This document shows positions 57,201-64,000 of a stretch of 64,000 bases of DNA, one piece after another. Source of the stretch: Anas platyrhynchos (taxonomy: Eukaryota; Chordata; Aves; Anseriformes; Anatidae); the NCBI RefSeq assembly GCF_047663525.1, contig NC_092602.1:999501-1063500 (forward strand). The letters are read 5' to 3'. The notes below the pieces were generated by a model that was given only the letters and a program-made list of their open reading frames with translations, was not told the origin of the DNA and did no database searches. Made by a program: the position numbers and the translations under genes. Each line of letters starts with the position of its first letter. The first letter of the stretch is position 1.

Positions 57201-60200
57201 GTGGGGGGGGCTCTGGCATCCCCGATGAATTAGGGGATGAAATATTAAGCTTGCAACTTATGCAAGAAATCTGCTCTTCCCCGTGTGCTTTCAGTCTCTG
57301 CAGCCACCTGGGTGCTGCAGGATGCCCGTGCCCCTTGCCAGCTGGGGGGCCGGGCTGCGGAGGGGGGGGGAGCAGCAGGAACCTGCCCGGCTGGCGAAAT
57401 CCCTTCAGCTCTGCACAATCGATCCGGAGATACTGAGCTGGTGGAAAAGACATGATCGTGTTTGACCTTGATCTAATCTGCTAAACCAGCTCTGCAGAAA
57501 GCAGAGCTATCGCAGCGTACAAGGGTTTATGTTGTCGCCGTATCAGTAACGCCTCGGAGGTGGCTGGAGGCTGGGGGGGATGCTCAGAGCCCGGCGGGGT
57601 TTGCAGGCAGCCCCCCTGCCCCGGGCACCCTGCTCGCAGGGCACCAGCCGCCTGCCCAGCCCAGGTGGTTTTGTCTCGTGCTTTTGAAGATGTTTCTTTT
57701 CCTGCTGCTCAGCAATAAACCTGCTTTCTGTGCACACGCAGCGACAGATTTTAGGTCGTGGCCTGGAATTTGCTTTGATGGCCCAAATGTGCGAACTGAG
57801 CGAAGTGTCACGCGTTAAGCAGAGCGGTGAATGAGACCGTGAGTCCCGGCGACTGAAAAAAAAGCTAATTAAATGCCAGCCAAAGCTCTCCCCTCTGCCA
57901 CGATTTCATTTACTACCAGCTCTCGCTCTCCATAAAAGAGAAGCAGCCCTTTCAGGGCTCCCTCAGCAAGAGCAGCCTGCGTGCTGTCCACAAACCCAGG
58001 ACACATCGATGTGTCCCAGCCGGGGTGGCAGGTCCGTGTCCCACGGCCGGTGATGGCACGCGCCTGTGCGCTGCTGGAGCCACGGAGAGCGGGGAAATCT
58101 GATTGCTGCCAGGATCTCAGCTGGAGGGGCTTAGAGGAATTAGGGAACTGCAAATGCTTGATAAAAGGATGCTGAAATAATCATAAGGCACTCATTTTGC
58201 TGCTGTGCTCCTGAAAGAGCTAAACCGTGAGTAGCTGTATCGCCGGTTCCCATTACTAATACTGATGCTATCGCTGCCTGGCTGCGCGCGCCCCTTCCCA
58301 GCCTGCCGGAGGACTGCGGCTTGATTGCTTGAGTTCAGGAGCTGCCGTCCTCAAGGTTTTAGTGAGCTGATTATCCCAGAAGCCCTGAGAAGCTTACACG
58401 GATGCTATTAACAATGCTGCTCAGACCCCACGCTCTGTGCGCTGTGCCGAGGCGGATTGATGGGGCGCGCAGTCTGCAGGCAGCGCGTTCGCACCGGGCA
58501 TCCTGCACGAGCCCGGCCCCAAGTGCCAGGAGTGGTCCTACACCCCAGTGCACCCCAGTGCACCCCAGTACACTCCAGCACTCCCCAGTGCACCCCAGCA
58601 CACCCCGGTGCACCCCAGCCTCTGTGTGCCCCAGCCCCTGCAGCGCTCCCTGGGAAGCAGCCGAACCCCCCTGGGGGGGTGGACTGCCAGGCCCTGTGGC
58701 TGCGGGTGGAGGGGATCGTGGCTGCAGCTCCCGGGGGGAAAGGCCAGCCCTTGCCCAGCAGCGGCCCCTTCCCAGCTTTCTGTCCTTTTTCCTGAGGGGT
58801 TCCTTGGTTTCGCCCAGTAAGGACCATGCTCTGAGCACCGCCACCACCATTCTCACATGGACAAATTTCCTGCGCATTGCAACGCTTCAGATGCACGCAC
58901 TGCTGATTAAATCCCAAACTCCCTTATTCCACAGGTTCGTGTAGGGCTGATCCATGTCTCACATGGAAGCAGGACATCAAGGAGAGTCCCCTGATGCAAC
59001 CCATTGCCCGTGTTGCTGGAGGGCAGCACGTGTGGGAAGGAGCACGTTGTGATCCCGGGGGCTGCCACCCCGTGCCCACCCCCAGTGAGCACCACGGAGG
59101 TTTCACCGTCACAGAGAAGAGAAAAAGACAGCTTGAGTGTGAAGCAGGGATCTGAAAAAAAGCAGGTTGGGTCCATCAAAACACGCCGGTGAGATGGCTT
59201 GGAAACGATTTGGTTTGGTTTCAAGTCTTAAAACATTTTTGCCTTAAATCTTGAAGAGCAGAAAAAGCTGAATCAAAACAGTCTTTCATTTTCAAAATGT
59301 CAAAACTGAGCGATGCCGCCTGGATATCCAACAGGAAATGTGGAACCTGCTCTCCCGCAGTTACTATTTCAGCAAATTAAGTTTTCCAGTGGAAAAAGAA
59401 GTTTCCTTAGCATCCTGACAGTTCAACTTATAAGCAAATAAAATAGTAGCAATCTAATCATCAGTGAGTCATACATGTGGGAGCAGAGAACTCAGCCCGA
59501 GGAGTATCTGCCCCTCGCATCGCGTGGTGCTGCTCCAGCGTCATGCGCAAAGGCTGCTTTGTGCGGCAGCGAGCCGGCGAGGAGGGACGGGAAGGCTTCG
59601 AGATGGGCTTCATCCAAATGTCCACAATCAGAGAAAATAGAAAATAATTCTCCTACGGCTTGAGCTATCGCCAAGAAATGAGCTGCAGCACAGCCGGGGC
59701 CTGGAGCGAGCCGCAGGGTGCCGGGGGTCAGGATCCGCTGCGGTTATGGGGGGTCAGGACAACAAAACCCCAACCTGCAGCCCCCCAGGCAGGTGCTGAG
59801 GCTGCTGCAGCACCTCTGCTGCCCCACGGGTGCTGCCCTGCAGCTCGGGGCTGTGCCAGCCCTGCTGGCTGCCGGACAGGGCTGTGGTTCCCCGGGGACC
59901 ACCGCACACCACCGGGGCTCGGGTGGCCCCGGGGGCTTCAGGGCAGCTTTAAGTCGATGGCGAATTAGCCATGCACTGGGGCTTATTTATGCTCGTAGCA
60001 CTGTGGTCTGAATATTTCATTTTAAAATTTACATCTGTGTCACTAGCAACGCTCAAATAAGGTTGCCATGGAAACCCCTCATTACAGGCAGAGGATGCTG
60101 GCGGCGCGGGGCGGTGGCAGAGCGCCGCGGCCGGGGAGGGCAGGAGGACACAGGGCCCTCGCTTCCCTGCACCACAGCAGCTCCGTGCTGTCCGTCTGTC

Positions 60201-63200
60201 CTGCAGGGAAAGCAGCACGTGGGGAGGGCAGGGCTCAGCAGGGTGCTGGGGTCCTCCCTGTCCACAGAGGCACTGGGCTTGCACCAGGGGCCGGGTCCCA
60301 ACAGACACCACGTCCCCAGGACACCACGTCCCCACTGCGGGGAGCGAGCGGGCGAGGTGCTGGAGAGCTGCTGCTGGGGATGAGGGGGGCTGGAGGGGCT
60401 CTGGCATTGCTCAGGTGTTCCCAGCAGGGATCAGGAGCAGCTGAAGGATGCTGCAGCCACACACAGGTTGGCAGCTGCAAGAAATCCCCTTCTGAAAGCG
60501 CTTGGCCTCAGCTCCGGGCTGAGAGGGGCCAAAAAGCCCCGAGGCCAGGCTGAGGGCGAGCAGGGGTTGTGGCAGGGGTTGTCCGGGGGGGCGACACGAT
60601 GACATTTTGGCAATGAAACGCTTGTCCAAAAACCCACTTTAAGGGAGGATCTGTACTGCTTGTGCCTGCCTTGCTTTAGCACAACAAATACACGAATTAA
60701 ACTTGCAAACCTCTCCCCCCATGCTCCGGAGAAGCTTGTAACTGCTCTAACGATCCGCGGCCGCCTGACAGATGCCTGGAAATTATACACTTCTCCGAGC
60801 TATGAGGAAAATGGATTTTCCTCCCCAGTGCTGCTTCATGGAGCCGGAATCGATACGACTTTGACTCGCAGGCATTTGTTTTGGCCACGCCAGCTCCCGT
60901 GGCTCCGGGAGCACTTGGTGATGCAGTGGCTGCTGCCTGTGCTCCCCGTGTCCCCACAGACCAGGCACGGGCACCCCTCTCCCGTGGTGGCAGGGTGGTG
61001 GCATGGAGAATTTCCCCTTCCTAGGGCTGGGCTTCACCCGGTGCAAGCAGAAGGCTCCCCGCGGGGTCACCCTGCCCACCAAACCTCCACGCTCAGAGGT
61101 GTGCCCCAGGCTGGCCCCTTCCAGCCCCACCACCATGGGATGGGACCTGCCCAGCCCCACACAGCCCCCCCCGTGTCACTGCCCCCTGAGCCCCCAGGTC
61201 GCTCACACAGGGCAGGGGGCGAGGGCAGCACAGCGGTGCCGGGGTGCTGGTTCCTCAGCGCCAGCCCGCAGGGAGGCAATGGAGCATTCTGGCAGCTTTT
61301 CAGGCTACAAATTGAACCGGGGGAAGAGAAGCTCCTTCTTTCTCAACTAATCATCCAGCCTAGTCATCTATATCAGGGTATAAAATTAAATGGGTTCCTA
61401 AAGAGAGAGTATATTTAGACACAAAAAGCCCATTCTAGTCAGCTATCTGAGACTAAAATAATTAATCTTCCATCACTATTAAGATGCGCTGTAGCAGATC
61501 TTGGGAAGTGAGTGCTGCGGTTAACCCTTGGGGAGCAGAGCCATGGTGCTCCTGGGACCCTCCTGAGCTGCCCCACACCGGGAAGGGTCCGTACAGCACA
61601 GCCAGCAGGGCTTTGCCCCAAAAAATGACCCCAAGGCGCTGGGAGCAGGGTGCCAGACAGGGGCTGTCCGCGTGTCCCTCAGTATCCCCCTGTCCAGAGC
61701 ACCCACGGTGCTGGGCTGTGAGCTGGTGGCCTCCTTCCCCTGTCCCCTGCTCCCCCCACCTTCACTCGTGTCCCCTGTCAGCCCCATCCTGGCCCTGGCA
61801 CGCATGGCAGCGGGCACAGCAGCGCTGCACCGACAACTATCTGGGTTAGCTGAACCTGCCTGTATCTGGGCACTGCCAGGAAACAATTACAAACACACAG
61901 CCCCAAAACATCTGGGACACAAAGTTTAGGCTTAATTATAACAGATCAGTATTTCTCCGCGTAGTTATAAATCATTCATGCTCTCGCTCCCAGGCGGTCA
62001 CAGCCGTGGATTATCCGACTGTTCAAAATCTCCTGATTTTGTTCTACCTGTCTGGGGCGCATTCGCTGCTTGGTTTGATTTGATTTCCACTCCAGAAAAG
62101 AAAATAAGAAATGACAACGCAGCGTCAGGGGCTCAGGTGAGCAGAACCGCCCTGCGCTCCTCGCCACGACATCGCAGCCTCGCGGAGGGCTCCTGCCGGA
62201 GCTGCCGGCACAGCTCCGTGCGCAGGGTACAGCCGAGCTGCCTTTGCCAGAGCTGCTTGGCAAGGCTTGTATTTCTTTCACAGCATGTAACAGGAATCCA
62301 AATGTGGATCCCGTCCAAGCTGCCAGGAGCAGAACAGACAGGCGGCAGCCCCGGGGGGCTCAGGTGGCTCAGGGGGCTGCTGGCTGCGCTGTGTGCCTGC
62401 CCGTGGGGCACTCGGGGCACCCCAAGGGAGCTCTGCTGGGCAGGGTGGGCAGGGGCTGGCCAGGGGAAGGCTGCAGGAGGGTGGCCCAGGGGTGCAGGGG
62501 CTTCTCCCACCCCCCGGCTGTGTCCACCTGCATGCCCCTGCCTCCCTGGTGACAAAGCTGGGCTCTGCTCTGGCACGTTTCTGGGTGCCGCAGTGGATCT
62601 GTGCTGCTGCAGCGGGGTGCTTGCCCCTTCATCTCCCTTACCTGCCCCTGGGGGCACAAACTTTCCCCAATAAATGCCGTTGTTTGCATTCCCTCCCCTG
62701 GCAGAGGCTGTGCAGAACCTCCCCTCCTGCTGGCTGTCCCTGCCTGCTGCCCTTGAAAAGACCCCTGGTGCACTCCTCCGAAATTACGCGGCTCTGGCGC
62801 CTAATGATTCCTGACAGATTGCGAACAGTCCCGCTGCTCGCAATCAGGAAGGCAGGAACAGTGTTGGGTTACTGATGGCTGTGGTTATCGCACTTATTGG
62901 GCTGCATCGATTACGGGGCTGCCGGAGCTCCGGAGGCTGCCAGCACCGGGGCAGAGCCCAGCACCCCCAGCCCCGTGCCAGTGCCAGGCCTGGCACAGCA
63001 GCGGCATCACCGGCACGAGGCGCAGGGACAGGGCGCGTGCTGCTCCCAAACGCTGTTTGTCAGCTTGAAACCCCACGGGGCGACGTGATGCGCTTTGTCA
63101 GAGTCACCTCCGCCGCTACTTGGCATTTTCCCTCAGAGGAAAGCAACAAAAGCATTCAGCTGCCAGTGCCTCGCCGTGTCACAGCAGGTTGGGTCTGGCC

Positions 63201-64000
63201 GCACCCATGTTTAGAAAAGGTTTGGCTAAAGAAATGTAAACTTCAATTTTTATATTTTGCTTTTTTTGTTGTTTTTTCCTGCAAAAAATGGGTTCCTGCT
63301 GGAGGCAGAGCAGCAGCTCTGGGCTGGCACTGGGGGCACTAGGACGGGGCCCCCAGCCCACCCATGGCCACCACGCCGGGCAGGCGGGCAGCTGCTGCTC
63401 CTCCCCACCTTCCTTCACTTCAGTGGCAGTGCCTTTTATAAAATTAATTGTCGGCTGTATCAGTCATCGGTGAGCTGTGTTTTAAGTATGGCCTGGCAGA
63501 ACTAATTCCATTTCTGCGCTGTGTCTTGCTGGATGATGATAACCTATGTACAGCTTCTCCCACAGAGCCCAACGACGAGCCGTTGCACTTTATTTTAATT
63601 AATATGGATAGCAAAGATATTTCCATTAGCCGTCGCAGTGTCAGCCAAGAAGCAGGGTCCTCCTGCATGGTGGCAGAGTGGCCACCACGAGCCTTCAGGT
63701 GGCCCCGGTGCAAAGAGCCCCGCTGCAGCAGGCCATGGTGGCCACCCGCTGGGTCCCCCACTTCCCAGGGACGGCTCCGTGTCCCACCAGCCTGGCTTTT
63801 TGGGGAGGGGGCTGCCGCAAGCTCCGCACCCATACACACCCGGGGAGTTTCCTACCAGCCTGGTATCGGTGACATTACCCGTCAGACCTTGGTAAAAATT
63901 AATCTAGCCATGCTGCTCGATAGGAACAGCCCCCGGGGCTGTGGGGGAGTGCGGAGGCTGCGGGGCTCCCTCGGTGCCCACCAGGTGAGTTCTGTGGGGC
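54288..64000 (-). other. SEZ6L intron 1 (partial)
   Basis: This stretch lies upstream of exon 2 on the minus strand. The first coding exon with the signal peptide is not seen. Most of it is GC rich, with AT-rich islands at about 54590-54670, 56370-56470, 56985-57150, 59200-59480, 61360-61500, 61880-62120 and 63430-63640 that may be conserved regulatory elements. Open frames here show no homology that I recognise. Confidence 0.7.
58541..58620 (+). repeat. 10-bp minisatellite CACCCCAGTG
   Basis: Eight consecutive decamers in exact register, with variants such as CACTCCAGCA, CTCCCCAGTG and CACCCCGGTG, in SEZ6L intron 1. Confidence 0.95.

Noticed and set aside
63900-64000. SEZ6L first exon at the right edge
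   Set aside because: No signal-peptide-like sequence ending in a donor of the required phase was found; the first intron is long in other vertebrates.

Overview
This window is vertebrate nuclear DNA, almost certainly from a bird. It carries five spliced genes with human orthologues in the order TPST2 (3' end) > TFIP11 > < SRRD | HPS4 > < ASPHD2 < SEZ6L (all but its first exon). This is the conserved block of human 22q12.1 and, from general knowledge, of chicken chromosome 15. Bird origin is supported by short introns, very high GC with many G-rich minisatellites (microchromosome-like), and a CR1 LINE 3' tail near 30.4 kb. The species cannot be told from the sequence.

Layout. Positions 37-3140 hold the last three coding exons of TPST2 (tyrosylprotein sulfotransferase 2) and an apparent non-coding final exon. 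A CpG-rich promoter with four ETS cores follows at about 3.24-3.43 kb and leads into TFIP11 (12 coding exons, 825 aa, spliceosome disassembly). TFIP11 converges on SRRD (minus, 7 exons, 268 aa). SRRD and HPS4 are divergent, with start codons only 91 bp apart. HPS4 (13 coding exons, 703 aa, BLOC-3 subunit) converges on ASPHD2 (minus, 3 coding exons, 367 aa). A CpG island near 35 kb is the likely ASPHD2 promoter. A second GC-rich island near 38-39 kb with a perfect CRE is unassigned. SEZ6L (minus) runs from 39.4 kb beyond the right edge. Sixteen coding exons are present, encoding a disordered N-terminal segment, three CUB and five sushi domains, a membrane span and an NPxY tail. 54.3-64 kb is its first intron, with AT-rich islands that may be regulatory.

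The genes share a neighbourhood rather than a pathway. All exon junctions were assembled by hand from GT/AG sites and reading-frame phase, and each total length is a multiple of three or matches the expected partial phase. I found no new multi-gene system. The most unusual signals are four introns that stay open in frame if retained (two in SRRD, one in HPS4, one in the SEZ6L tail), an exactly duplicated 5' splice site in HPS4, the very tight SRRD/HPS4 start-codon spacing, a 28-A tract 26 bases downstream of an AATAAA in an HPS4 intron, and the unassigned CRE/CpG island. No tRNA, rRNA, snoRNA, CRISPR array or intact transposon was recognised.
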